This document shows positions 48,052 through 58,508 of a DNA stretch of 64,000 bases, in pieces. The translations under genes and the position numbers were made by a program. This DNA is from Sepiola atlantica (lineage: Eukaryota; Mollusca; Cephalopoda; Sepiida; Sepiolidae), in assembly GCA_963556195.1 (NCBI GenBank), contig OY744551.1:13514096-13578095 (forward strand), read 5' to 3'. The first letter of the stretch is position 1. Every line of letters starts with the position of its first letter. The notes under the pieces are model-generated. The model searched no databases. It had not been told where the DNA came from and was given only the letters and a program-made list of their open reading frames with translations.

Positions 48052-48111
<60 letters not shown>
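48052..48111. repeat. (ATT)n array, probable minus-strand AAT retroelement tail
   Basis: About 20 ATT units. On the minus strand they form an AAT tail immediately after the repeat at 48,115-48,480. Confidence 0.9.
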
Positions 48112-48114
48112 GGT

Positions 48115-48480
48115 ACTTACTAGGAGTTCTCACACAGATAATCGTCAGTGATTGCACACCGACAACAACCAGTGGTATTTCCTGGAGTCTCAGTGACAAC
48201 AAGCCTCCCCAGATGTCCGGTATTCTTCACCTCTTTTCGATAACCACTGCAAATAACCTTGCAGTATCTCAACTGCCGCTTACCATTGATTTCTCGCTGG
48301 AATAGAAAATTGGTCTTCTCTGGGATTTGGGTGGCAATAAGCCTCCCCAAGGTCCCAGCATTATCTGCACTTTTCCAGTGGGGGGTCTGGTTTGTGTTGT
48401 CTTTTTTGTCTTCTCATCCTCCTCGACCCTCTACAAATATTTCGTCTGGTGCCAGCCTTAACCGGCACCATTTAAAAAAG
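48115..48480 (-). repeat. AAT-tailed interspersed repeat with internal duplication
   Basis: On the minus strand it starts with the hairpin GGTGCCGGTTAAGGCTGGCACC (48,448-48,469). It then has two related halves, each with CTTGGGGAGGCTTATTGCCA- or CTGGGGAGGCTTGTTGTCA-type sequence, and ends CTAGTAAGTACC before (AAT)n. This resembles the 3' end of a non-LTR element or its SINE partner. The 76-codon frame across it has no domain I recognise. Confidence 0.5.
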
Positions 48481-48617
48481 CAAATAAATAAATAAAGTAA
48501 TATTTTTTCAATTAATTAAAAAAAAAAAACTTTTTCCAATGTTTCCTTTCAATTCCTTAATTTTTTCCTTTTCTCTTTTCTTTTTTTTCAAAATAATGTT
48601 TAATTCTTTTTAATTTG

Positions 48618-48621
<4 letters not shown>

Positions 48622-48716
<95 letters not shown>
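48622..48716. repeat. (ATT)n array
   Basis: More than 30 perfect ATT units, again readable as an AAT tail on the minus strand. I cannot identify the sequence preceding it on that strand (48,717-48,900). Confidence 0.95.
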
Positions 48717-48989
48717 GAATGCCGATGAACAAAAATGGAGTGTAGATTAACTAAAATGTTTGAATACCAAAACACGGAAAATGCTTACCACTTATGGAGC
48801 TTTTGTAAAGAAAGGAGATGAAAATCGATTGCATCTACCTTGAAAGGAAAGTGGGCGATGTTAACTTAGTGTTGAATATGTTATGAATATAGAAGAAGGT
48901 TGTCTATATAAATATATTTCTGAAAGTAATGAGATTTTTTTCTACGTGAAGTAAAAAGAGAGGAAATACTAAGGACTGGGGTGGAAAAG

Positions 48990-49833
48990 AATCAAGGTTA
49001 CAAGAGAGAGGGTTAAAATTATTTGGAAAAAAATCACAGAGTGTATTCTTTAAGTATATTGCATGCCAGGATAATGGCAGTTGGAATTGGTTGGTCAGGA
49101 GTGATCTTAAAAGATCTACTGAGAGCACCTCAATGGCGGTTCAGGAGCAAGCCACCCGCACTAGGTCCATCAAACATTAGATTGACAAAACTACAGAATC
49201 ATCGATATGCCGATTTTGTAATGAAAGTGAAGAAACTTTGGCGCATATTGTATTTGAGTGTCCAACACGGGTAATAAAAATGGAGACACGAAAAAGTGGC
49301 TCAGGTATACACTTGAAATATATGCGAACTTTTTTAACTTGACCACAATGAAAAGTGGTATTAGCATAAGCCAGAAGTGATACAGGAAAACAACAATGTC
49401 AAATTTCTTTGGGGCATGCGTATACAGACCGATAAGGTTCTTGAACATTCAACCCCGACTTAATTGTCAAAACAAAAACAAGAGAACTTGCTTAATCATT
49501 GATATAGCCTGCGTCTTCGATAGCAGAGTACAGGAGAAAGAACACGAACAAATAAATATCAATATCTTAAATCGGAATTAGTAAGACTATGGAAATGTAA
49601 AGAAGTACAGGTGATTCACGTTGTAATTGGAACGCTTGGAAACAGAACGAAAATATACCATAAATGGCTTTAAAAGATTGACGAGCCAATGTATTTTATA
49701 ATTATGCAAAAGGCTTGCCTGTTAGGAACAGCGAAAGTGTTAAGGTACAGCTTGAATTCGAAGGCCAGGGTAATTGACTTGAGGTTCAAAAATACAACAA
49801 GTAACAACATCCAAAAGTTGAGACTACTTGGAA
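48990..49833 (+). pseudogene. R2-like LINE (restriction-like endonuclease type), 3' end remnant
   Basis: The plus-strand conceptual translation, with stops and frameshifts, runs in canonical order: DNGSWNWLVRSDLKRSTEST and MAVQEQATRTRSI; a CCHC knuckle (CRFC...H...C near 49,207-49,265); KPEVIQENNNVKFLWGMRIQ and TDKVLEHSTP; CLIIDIACVFDSRV; KSELVRLWKCKEVQVIHVV; and QKACLLGTAKVLR near 49,708. This is the C-terminal part of REL-endonuclease non-LTR retrotransposons (R2/NeSL type). The RT core is missing. A short 3' UTR leads into an AAT tail. It is a dead copy, 5'-truncated as is usual for LINEs. Confidence 0.8.
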
Positions 49834-49893
49834 ATAATAATAATAATAATAATGATAATAATAGTAATAATAGTAATAATATTAATAATGATG

Positions 49894-49956
<63 letters not shown>

Positions 49957-49987
49957 GTAATAATAATAATAATGATAATAATAATAA
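49834..49987 (+). repeat. (AAT)n tail of the R2-like LINE
   Basis: About 150 bp of AAT with AGT, ATT and GAT variants start right after the LINE 3' UTR, in the sense orientation of the element. Confidence 0.9.
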
Positions 49988-50531
49988 ATTAAATAAAATA
50001 ATATAACAATTAAAGTAATACTAAAAGTAACAATACTAAAACGAAAAGCAAAAATAGGTAATTCAGTAAGTCAAATGAAAATTTAATAACTTACAATATA
50101 CATATTATATGTTTCTGTTATAAACAGTTAATTCGTTTCTCAAGAATAATATAATCTATTAATTAGTTCAAATAATTAATGAATACATATCTCAAAAGAT
50201 AAAAGATGGATAACAACATAATAAAAGGATGATTAAAAACATAAATAAATTAAAAAAATAAATGAATGAATCAACATATATATAAATAAATAAAAAAATG
50301 AATAAAATAATAGAATATAAAGATAGGATAAAAAGATGAATGAATAGGTAAGTAAATAAGTCAATTGTTAGATATCGGGATTGGTATAAGGGTGTAATGT
50401 GTGTGGGGATACCATATGGGTGGATTAAAAACACAACACTTTACCTCGTTTCCAATTACCTAGCAAGTCTTACTAATTAAAAAAATAAACGAATAAGAAG
50501 GTGAGTAGAAATGTAAACTGGGTTTGAATAA

Positions 50532-50534
<3 letters not shown>

Positions 50535-50590
<56 letters not shown>
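50535..50590. repeat. (TA)n microsatellite
   Basis: It ends ten bases before the 5S-like relic. Confidence 0.95.
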
Positions 50591-50593
<3 letters not shown>

Positions 50594-50600
50594 CAATCAC

Positions 50601-50697
50601 GTTGACACACCGGTTCCCTTTAGATCACCGAAGTTAAGCGGCGTCGAGCCTGGCCAGTACTAAGTGACCATTTGGGAATACCGAGTGCTGTATGTGC
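50601..50697 (+). repeat. 5S rRNA-derived relic, copy 2
   Basis: GATCACCGAAGTTAAGCGGC, GTCGAGCCTGGCCAGTACT, TTGGGAATACCG and GTGCTGTA follow the 5S rRNA order across the A box and intermediate element of the type 1 pol III promoter. The first third is degraded and the C-box region is altered (GTGACCATTTGGG). It is a pseudogene or the head of a 5S-derived SINE whose body would be 50,698-50,865. Confidence 0.75.
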
Positions 50698-50864
50698 TCT
50701 CTGCTTACCTCAGCATTGTTTCCAGTCGTCCTGTATTACTACTTGCCATTGGATTCAAGCAATGCCGACTCGCGGTTGTTGAGATTACGCAACCCTTGCA
50801 ATTACAAATTCACGCGCGGGCAGCCCCTGGCGTTGCACTCATACGTCGAAATCGACAGGAGAGT

Positions 50865-50893
50865 CCATCACACACACACACACACACACACAA

Positions 50894-50964
<71 letters not shown>

Positions 50965-50965
50965 A
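50865..50965. repeat. (CA)n-(TA)n microsatellite
   Basis: CA units pass into about 70 bases of TA with few interruptions. Confidence 0.95.
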
Positions 50966-51604
50966 TAGCGAAACCTACCTGCCTCCCGGGCAGAAATTAA
51001 TCGCCGATAGTCAAAATATATAGTCATGTTTACATTTTTAAATAATCATGTTAAAGTGTTTTTCCATTGTTAGAAAATACTGGATTTAAAAGAGAAGGGT
51101 ATGTAATTTAAAGGTACAGAAATATAATGTTTGAAGCAGTATTTAAAAACAAATGGAAAACATAATTTTGTAGTAAAACAAATCCTATTCAATTTTATCG
51201 AGGAGGAAAGCAATAAGCTAACCTCATTCGAAATAAAAATTGTGTATGAGTTTTTTTTATATATATTTAGCGAGAGAAAAAAGTGATTAAAAAACTAAGC
51301 TAAGAGATCACAACACGTTTAAAATTAAATAAACTTTAACTTCCTTTTAGAAAAGTGTTTTGTGATAATTTTATAAAAATGCAACTATTTAGAACAAAGT
51401 GTAGCATCTGTTCTGATGTAACACTTTGTTTATTCTGTCCTCGGTAAGTAAAAGAAAAATCATTCTAGACTGAGCTAATTTATTTTTGTTCCAATTTAAA
51501 GTTTTTCTTTTGGGGTAGCTTGATAACCCCACATTATAAACGACCTTGTGTCTAACTTTGCCTTTGTCGGAAAGCAAGTAAACAGGAATTTCTGTTAAAG
51601 GGAC
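50966..51604. other. AT-rich stretch before the satellite array, no gene seen
   Basis: The only structure found is a 10-bp hairpin, AACAAAGTGT (51,393) with ACACTTTGTT (51,421). Confidence 0.5.
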
Positions 51605-53960
51605 GGATTTGTTTTTACATTGTTTAGGGGTGGATTTTTTTTTACATTGTTTAGGGGTGGATTTTTTTTACATTGTTTAGGGGTGGATTTTTTTTTACAT
51701 TGTTTAGGGGTGGATTTTTTTTTACATTGTTTAGGGGTGGATTTGTTTTTACATTGTTTAGGGGTGGATTTGTTTTTACATTGTTTAGGGGTGGATTTGT
51801 TTTTACATTGTTTAGGGGTGGATTTGTTTTTACATTGTTTAGGGGTGGATTTGTTTTTACATTGTTTAGGGGTGGATTTGTTTTTACATTGTTTAGGGGT
51901 GGATTTGTTTTTACATTGTTTAGGGGTGGATTTGTTTTTACATTGTTTAGGGGTGGATTTGTTTTTACATTGTTTAGGGGTGGATTTGTTTTTACATTGT
52001 TTAGGGGTGGATTTGTTTTTACATTGTTTAGGGGTGGATTTGTTTTTACATTGTTTAGGGGTGGATTTGTTTTTACATTGTTTAGGGGTGGATTTGTTTT
52101 TACATTGTTTAGGGGTGGATTTGTTTTTACATTGTTTAGGGGTGGATTTGTTTTTACATTGTTTAGGGGTGGATTTGTTTTTACATTGTTTAGGGGTGGA
52201 TTTGTTTTTACATTGTTTAGGGGTGGATTTGTTTTTACATTGTTTAGGGGTGGATTTGTTTTTACATTGTTTAGGGGTGGATTTGTTTTTACATTGTTTA
52301 GGGGTGGATTTGTTTTTACATTGTTTAGGGGTGGATTTGTTTTTACATTGTTTAGGGGTGGATTTGTTTTTACATTGTTTAGGGGTGGATTTGTTTTTAC
52401 ATTGTTTAGGGGTGGATTTGTTTTTACATTGTTTAGGGGTGGATTTGTTTTTACATTGTTTAGGGGTGGATTTGTTTTTACATTGTTTAGGGGTGGATTT
52501 GTTTTTACATTGTTTAGGGGTGGATTTGTTTTTACATTGTTTAGGGGTGGATTTGTTTTTACATTGTTTAGGGGTGGATTTGTTTTTACATTGTTTAGGG
52601 GTGGATTTGTTTTTACATTGTTTAGGGGTGGGTTTTCTTACCTTGTTTAGGGGTGGATTTGTTTTTACATTGTTTAGGGGTGGATTTGTTTTTACATTGT
52701 TTAGGGGTGGATTTGTTTTTACATTGTTTAGGGGTGGATTTGTTTTTACATTGTTTAGGGGTGGATTTGTTTTTACATTGTTTAGGGGTGGATTTGTTTT
52801 TACATTGTTTAGGGGTGGATTTGTTTTTACATTGTTTAGGGGTGGATTTGTTTTTACATTGTTTAGGGGTGGATTTGTTTTTACATTGTTTAGGGGTGGA
52901 TTTGTTTTTACATTGTTTAGGGGTGGATTTGTTTTTACATTGTTTAGGGGTGGATTTGTTTTTACATTGTTTAGGGGTGGATTTGTTTTTACATTGTTTA
53001 GGGGTGGATTTGTTTTTACATTGTTTAGGGGTGGATTTGTTTTTACATTGTTTAGGGGTGGATTTGTTTTTACATTGTTTAGGGGTGGATTTGTTTTTAC
53101 ATTGTTTAGGGGTGGATTTGTTTTTACATTGTTTAGGGGTGGATTTGTTTTTACATTGTTTAGGGGTGGATTTGTTTTTACATTGTTTAGGGGTGGATTT
53201 GTTTTTACATTGTTTAGGGGTGGATTTGTTTTTACATTGTTTAGGGGTGGATTTGTTTTTACATTGTTTAGGGGTGGATTTGTTTTTACATTGTTTAGGG
53301 GTGGGTTTTCTTACCTTGTTTAGGGGTGGATTTGTTTTTACATTGTTTAGGGGTGGATTTGTTTTTACATTGTTTAGGGGTGGATTTGTTTTTACATTGT
53401 TTAGGGGTGGATTTGTTTTTACATTGTTTAGGGGTGGATTTGTTTTTACATTGTTTAGGGGTGGATTTGTTTTTACATTGTTTAGGGGTGGATTTGTTTT
53501 TACATTGTTTAGGGGTGGATTTGTTTTTACATTGTTTAGGGGTGGATTTGTTTTTACATTGTTTAGGGGTGGATTTGTTTTTACATTGTTTAGGGGTGGA
53601 TTTGTTTTTACATTGTTTAGGGGTGGATTTGTTTTTACATTGTTTAGGGGTGGATTTGTTTTTACATTGTTTAGGGGTGGATTTGTTTTTACATTGTTTA
53701 GGGGTGGATTTGTTTTTACATTGTTTAGGGGTGGATTTGTTTTTACATTGTTTAGGGGTGGATTTGTTTTTACATTGTTTAGGGGTGGATTTGTTTTTAC
53801 ATTGTTTAGGGGTGGATTTGTTTTTACATTGTTTAGGGGCGGGTTTTCTTACCTTGTTTAGGGGTGGATTTGTTTTTACATTGCCTTGGGTCGGATTTTT
53901 TTACATTGCTTAGGGGCGGGTTTTTGTTACATTTTTAGGGGCAGATTTTTTACATTGTGT
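51605..53960. repeat. 27-bp satellite array, about 87 copies
   Basis: The unit is GGATTTGTTTTTACATTG followed by TTTAGGGGT. Core copies are identical for hundreds of bases. Three 25-bp variant units (GGGTTTTCTTACCTTG plus TTTAGGGGT) begin near 52,630, 53,303 and 53,840, separated by 673 and about 537 bp, and partition the array into blocks. The left edge has T-run variants and the right edge decays into GCGGG and CAGATT variants. Two of three plus frames are open (FRGGFVFTL and DLFLHCLGV repeats), purely because the unit is 27 bp. No coding role is claimed. Confidence 0.96.
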
Positions 53961-53991
53961 ACGTTTTTAGCATCCGAAATTCCTTTTTCGG

Positions 53992-54261
53992 CGATTATTC
54001 GTAGTTTCAAAATTACATTGCAATTTAAGATGTAGTAACAAATATTAATAAAGATTTAAATTGATATCGATTCTTTTTTCGTGAGAACTTAGTATTTTGT
54101 TTTTCTAACTTTAATATTATGGGAAAACACTCTTAAAATCACTTGCAGAAAAGGAAGAGAAAATATATATTTTTAAAAGTATTACATCTTTATGAATATT
54201 TTTACTTTGCCACTACATCTCAAATTGCAATGTAATTTTAAAACTACAAATCGAATAATCG
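53992..54261. mobile_element. Palindromic MITE beside the satellite array
   Basis: CGATTATTCG, AAAATTACATTGCAATTT and AGATGTAGT at the left reappear inverted at 54,200-54,261. Arms are about 60 bp and the spacer about 150 bp. It starts about 30 bp after the last degenerate satellite unit. Confidence 0.8.
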
Positions 54262-54522
54262 TATAAAATGATGGTTTTGTTAAGATACTGTAGGACGATG
54301 AAAACGTATACAAATAAAAAACAAAAAACAAAGGAATTTTAATTTGCCAAATTTTAATTGTATAATTTGTACTTAATTATAATCACTTTATTTCTAGACT
54401 CTACCAGAAAAAATATTACTGTGCGCAACAGCTGCTATTCAAATTACCTCCCTTGAAAATAATTACAAAATATTTTGAGTAACGTTTTGGTAATGTATTC
54501 TTTTAATATTTAAGCACTTTAA

Positions 54523-54963
54523 TTAATTACTGTTAATATCGACAAAACTATTGCATGTATAGGAAAATAGTGAACTAAAATTAGAAGTACATAACACCAA
54601 ACAGTAATTTATTATGAACAGTTTTAAAAAATAATTATGCAAATCAGACGTACAGTAACTTTTGTTTAGGTCTTTATCAAAATGAATAAAATCTACATAT
54701 TTATATTTAAGGTGAACTAAATTAATTAGTCTTGATGATCTATTACATATCTTAACAATTACATTTTCTTCGAGACTTGTCTTTCTGCAAATCTCATGTT
54801 GTTTTTTGGTACTTTTTAAATAGCTACGTCGCTTGGCTTTCATCGACTGACACAATTTTTGTTTTATTTTTGGAAAAGAAATGGTGTTACTCTCGAAATG
54901 ATTAATATTTCTACCATTTCGGACCTTTAAATATTTAACAGTAAGCCCACGAATTTTTACCAT
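54523..54963 (-). CDS. Hypothetical 146-codon ORF, unknown
   Basis: This is the longest open frame in the window not explained by a simple repeat. The product is Lys/Ser/Asn-rich in the N-terminal half (FPKIKQKLCQSMKAKRRSYL) and more hydrophobic with Cys in the C-terminal half. I recognise no domain, and codon composition follows the AT-rich background. There is no paralogue in the window. A chance ORF or a transposon scrap is as likely as a gene. Confidence 0.15.
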   Translation of the reverse strand: MVKIRGLTVKYLKVRNGRNINHFESNTISFPKIKQKLCQSMKAKRRSYLKSTKKQHEICRKTSLEENVIVKICNRSSRLINLVHLKYKYVDFIHFDKDLNKSYCTSDLHNYFLKLFIINYCLVLCTSNFSSLFSYTCNSFVDINSN

Positions 54964-55245
54964 TTACTGTCTTTATATTATATTTTTTTAAATATAAATG
55001 AATTCATCTGAGATTTACCGTTACTTATCATCTATTTTTGTTCATCCCGTTTCAGCTTCGGGTCTCAACATTGCATTGCTCCTGCCTCGGAATTTCCATC
55101 TACACACTTACTTGTTTACCAGTAATGCTTCAAGCAAACTATCATTTCCTTTTATATGTATGTGTGTTTCTCCAACCGAAAGAATTTCCCCTCATATCTC
55201 ATTCGATTTCCTTAATGTTCAAGTTATGATTCTGACGTTTGCTTT

Positions 55246-55308
55246 TAGAGAGTTAGACGATTTAGAGAGTTAGACGATTTAGAGAGTTAGACGATTTAGA
55301 GAGTTAGA
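55246..55308. repeat. 18-bp tandem repeat, about 3.5 copies
   Basis: GAGAGTTAGACGATTTA repeats in direct succession. Confidence 0.9.
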
Positions 55309-55438
55309 CAATGAGGTCTTAAAGAAAATGTAAGCAATTTTCTTTTTCTTTCAACACGACCGTTTCATTGATTAAAATATTTTTCCTCTGAAATGTATCT
55401 TACAATTTGGTTGTACTCGAAATCTACTAAGCCCGCAC

Positions 55439-55539
<101 letters not shown>

Positions 55540-56011
55540 GTCTCGGTAGTTTCTCAACCATTAAAACTATATAAAAAAAAATATATATATAAAAAAAAAA
55601 CTTATAGTCTCAAGTCTTCCAGTGGAAAATCACTCATGTAAGTCAATTTATTTTTAACAGTTATTATATTAGTTAGTTTCTAACACTATTTTAAGGGATC
55701 ATCAGTTGTTTACCATGAAAAACTGTTTCGGGAATTTAAAAACAAGACAGTATTTAATTTCATGGCTTCCCATCAGAGTTGATCAGACCCCACTTCCCAT
55801 AAAAAACAAAAACATAAACGTTCCTTATACTAAATCTACGTTTTGTTCCATATATATATGATTGTGTGTGTACAAATGACGAAAAATACACGGTATATGA
55901 GAAAGTAAAAAGTCAGACATGTATAAAAGACAGAAACAAAAAGCAATTAAAAATAAAAACTTAACGACGGACCTTACCAGTTCGTTCTGAATATTCCGAA
56001 GACATATTAAC

Positions 56012-56046
56012 ATATATATATATATATATATATACATCTCTCTCTC

Positions 56047-56102
<56 letters not shown>

Positions 56103-56470
56103 TAAACATAGTTTGAGTATCCGACAATTGTTTCATAACCTCTTCGTCTCCTCCTAAGGGTCATACTGATGAGCAAAGATTACACGATCATAAAAATACA
56201 AAAACCAAACAGACGAATTACATTTTAAACAAATTCAGACGAGGAACCCTTTTCCGTAAGATGACATTTTGACACCTACCTATCGACGTATAAGAAAGTC
56301 GGTCAACTCAAACTATAGGTAGGACTGGCGTGAATCGGTCCGTCTCCCCTTCCTTAACTCCATGCACACACATCCAGTCCTACCCACACTCACACATACA
56401 CACACCCACGCTTATACGCAAACAATTTTACACTCACAAACACACCTATATATATAGATATATAAATAAA

Positions 56471-56547
<77 letters not shown>
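56012..56547. repeat. Cluster of (TA)n arrays (56,012-56,098 and 56,474-56,547)
   Basis: The first includes a CATCTCTCTCTC interruption. The second follows a C/A-rich segment with many ACACAC motifs. Confidence 0.93.
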
Positions 56548-56550
<3 letters not shown>

Positions 56551-56851
56551 TATTTTATTTACACAGACATGTACAAAATCTGCGACACTGGCATGTCGGT
56601 GTTATCGATCAACAGTTACTAACTGAGATCTCATCAGGCAGGGTTAGAATCCGATCTTAACCTCAGATCACATTTGGAGAGAATGAAATGGCGGAATAGA
56701 GAAAGAGAAGAAGAAGAATAAGAAGAAGAAGAAAAGAAATTTAACATTTCAAAAATTGAGGCCGTTAAAAAATTAAAAATTAAAAATCTAAAAAATCTAA
56801 AAACTGAAAACAACAAATCTAAAATCTAAAATCTGAAACAAACAGGGCAAA

Positions 56852-56882
<31 letters not shown>

Positions 56883-57342
56883 GGTAGAAAGGGGGGGCAT
56901 ATAATGAAGGGAGGGGTGATGGGAAGGTAGACACATAAAGGAAAAGAAAGAGAAGAAAGAACGTCTGTTGATTGAGATCGAGAGAGAAGAGATAGGAAAT
57001 ATAAAATAGGAAGGAGGGAGGTAGACATGCACGAATAAAGTGTCAAAAAAACAGAGTTATTTTAAAGCCGAGTTTATAAATGTATTTTTCAAGTGAACTA
57101 TAATATTGTATATATGTCTGTATGCGTGCGTGCGGGCAAACCGATCAGACGCGTGTAATTGGTTTGGTGGTGAGGCGGTGATCAAATGTGTCGCCAATTC
57201 TGTGTAAAAAAAATGCATGTTCCATATTGATCACAGAAGTGTTCGATTAACCATTAAGTAAAGCAAAACAAATCAACAAAAGAAATCGAGAAAAGAAGGT
57301 AAACGAACGAACCAGTGATGTTTCTGGAAGGACGTAAGTAAT
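56548..57342. other. Purine-rich stretch without a gene
   Basis: It holds (AAATCT)-like and (AAAT)n runs (56,760-56,882) and a G/A-rich strand to about 57,040. Nothing further is recognised. Confidence 0.5.
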
Positions 57343-57344
57343 AG

Positions 57345-57413
<69 letters not shown>

Positions 57414-57435
57414 TATATCAATATATATATATATT
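57343..57435. repeat. (AC)n-(AT)n microsatellite
   Basis: AC units pass into AT with two interruptions. Confidence 0.95.
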
Positions 57436-58249
57436 ATAGTTCAGAGATAAATGGAGTTATAGCATATTCATTTATATAATTTCTAAGATTTCAACATCAA
57501 GTATAGATAAGAGCACGATCGTTTCAGAGGCAAACATACCTTAACTGATACAAAGGTTCTTCATCAGGACAAGGTATAGACATCAAGTCGAAAGGATAAC
57601 AGATCAACAAAGAATACAGTATTGTACACCTTCAATCACACAGCAAATCGAGAAGAGGCGAGAGAGGTAGGCAATACAAATCTTCTTCGAAATAGTATAT
57701 ATAACCATGAAATTAGATATATGAAAGGACACAAAAGAACAAAAATTAAGAGTCGAAAATCTAGACACCATATGAAATATACTATCAAAAGCTTTTTATA
57801 CCATCAAAAGCTTTTATATATAACAATATAAGAAAATTACAGTTAAAAATGGAATAATGAAATTTCAAATTAATTAAAGTTAAACTATGTTGTTTTAACA
57901 GAACAAATAAAAAAACGATTATCTATAAATATGTACCATTAAAATAGTAACATAAAATAGTCTAATCTTTACACTAATTAGAAGAAAATAAGAATCAAAT
58001 TAATAAATTAGAATAGAATTAAATGATAAAAATGAAAGAATAATCGTAAGAAATTTAAAAAGAAAAATTGATAAAACTTTAAAATTAATTAAAGTAAAAT
58101 TACAGTCTACTAACTTTAATGCACAGTTTATATGTTTGAATTGTGCGTATATAATATTTCCCTGAAAACACTTCAAATTACTCCAAAGAAACTGACATGT
58201 TGGGGAATATTTATTAGGTGATACACATTGTAAAAATCTCTTGAACATT

Positions 58250-58508
58250 ATTACAGTGCACAACATGCAACAAATTCTACATCGGTTGTACAGTGAGGCC
58301 CCTACATATTAGAGTGGAAGACCACCTGCAAGCACGCGCACCTCTTCCTTCCACAAAAAGCATACACGCATGTGGCAACACAAGCAAGTCATTTAAGATC
58401 GATATCCTGGTCATGGAGAGATACGTTACCAACCTTCGAATAAGGGAATCGATACTGATAACAAAATTACGTCCCGAGATAAACTACCGACTCGATCTAG
58501 GATCATAA
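58250..58508 (+). pseudogene. Penelope-like element GIY-YIG endonuclease fragment
   Basis: The plus-strand frame reads CTTCNKFYIGCTVRPLHIRV, then EDHLQAR, then FKIDILVMERYVTNLRIRES and ILITKLRPEINYRLDL, ending at TAA. The FYIG motif, the invariant Arg of HIRV.DHL, and the NLRI.E..LI.KL.P.IN block are the hallmarks of the C-terminal GIY-YIG nuclease of Penelope-like retroelements. The RT domain that should precede it is not present in the AT-rich upstream 400 bp, so this is a truncated relic. Confidence 0.75.

Noticed and set aside
48557..50006. Poly-Asn ORFs around 48,620 and 49,834, and at 283-603
   Set aside because: They are AAT arrays read in one frame. At 49,834 the array is the tail of a LINE remnant.
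51620..53913. Very long open reading frames (up to 567 codons) of FRGGFVFTL / DLFLHCLGV repeats
   Set aside because: They arise because the 27-bp satellite unit is divisible by three and lacks stops in two frames. Overlapping frames are equally open, and there is no promoter, splice structure or unique domain.
51605..53960. Telomeric or interstitial telomere repeat (TTTAGGG-like)
   Set aside because: TTTAGGGG occurs only once per 27-bp unit and is not tandem itself, so it is a satellite and not a telomere array.
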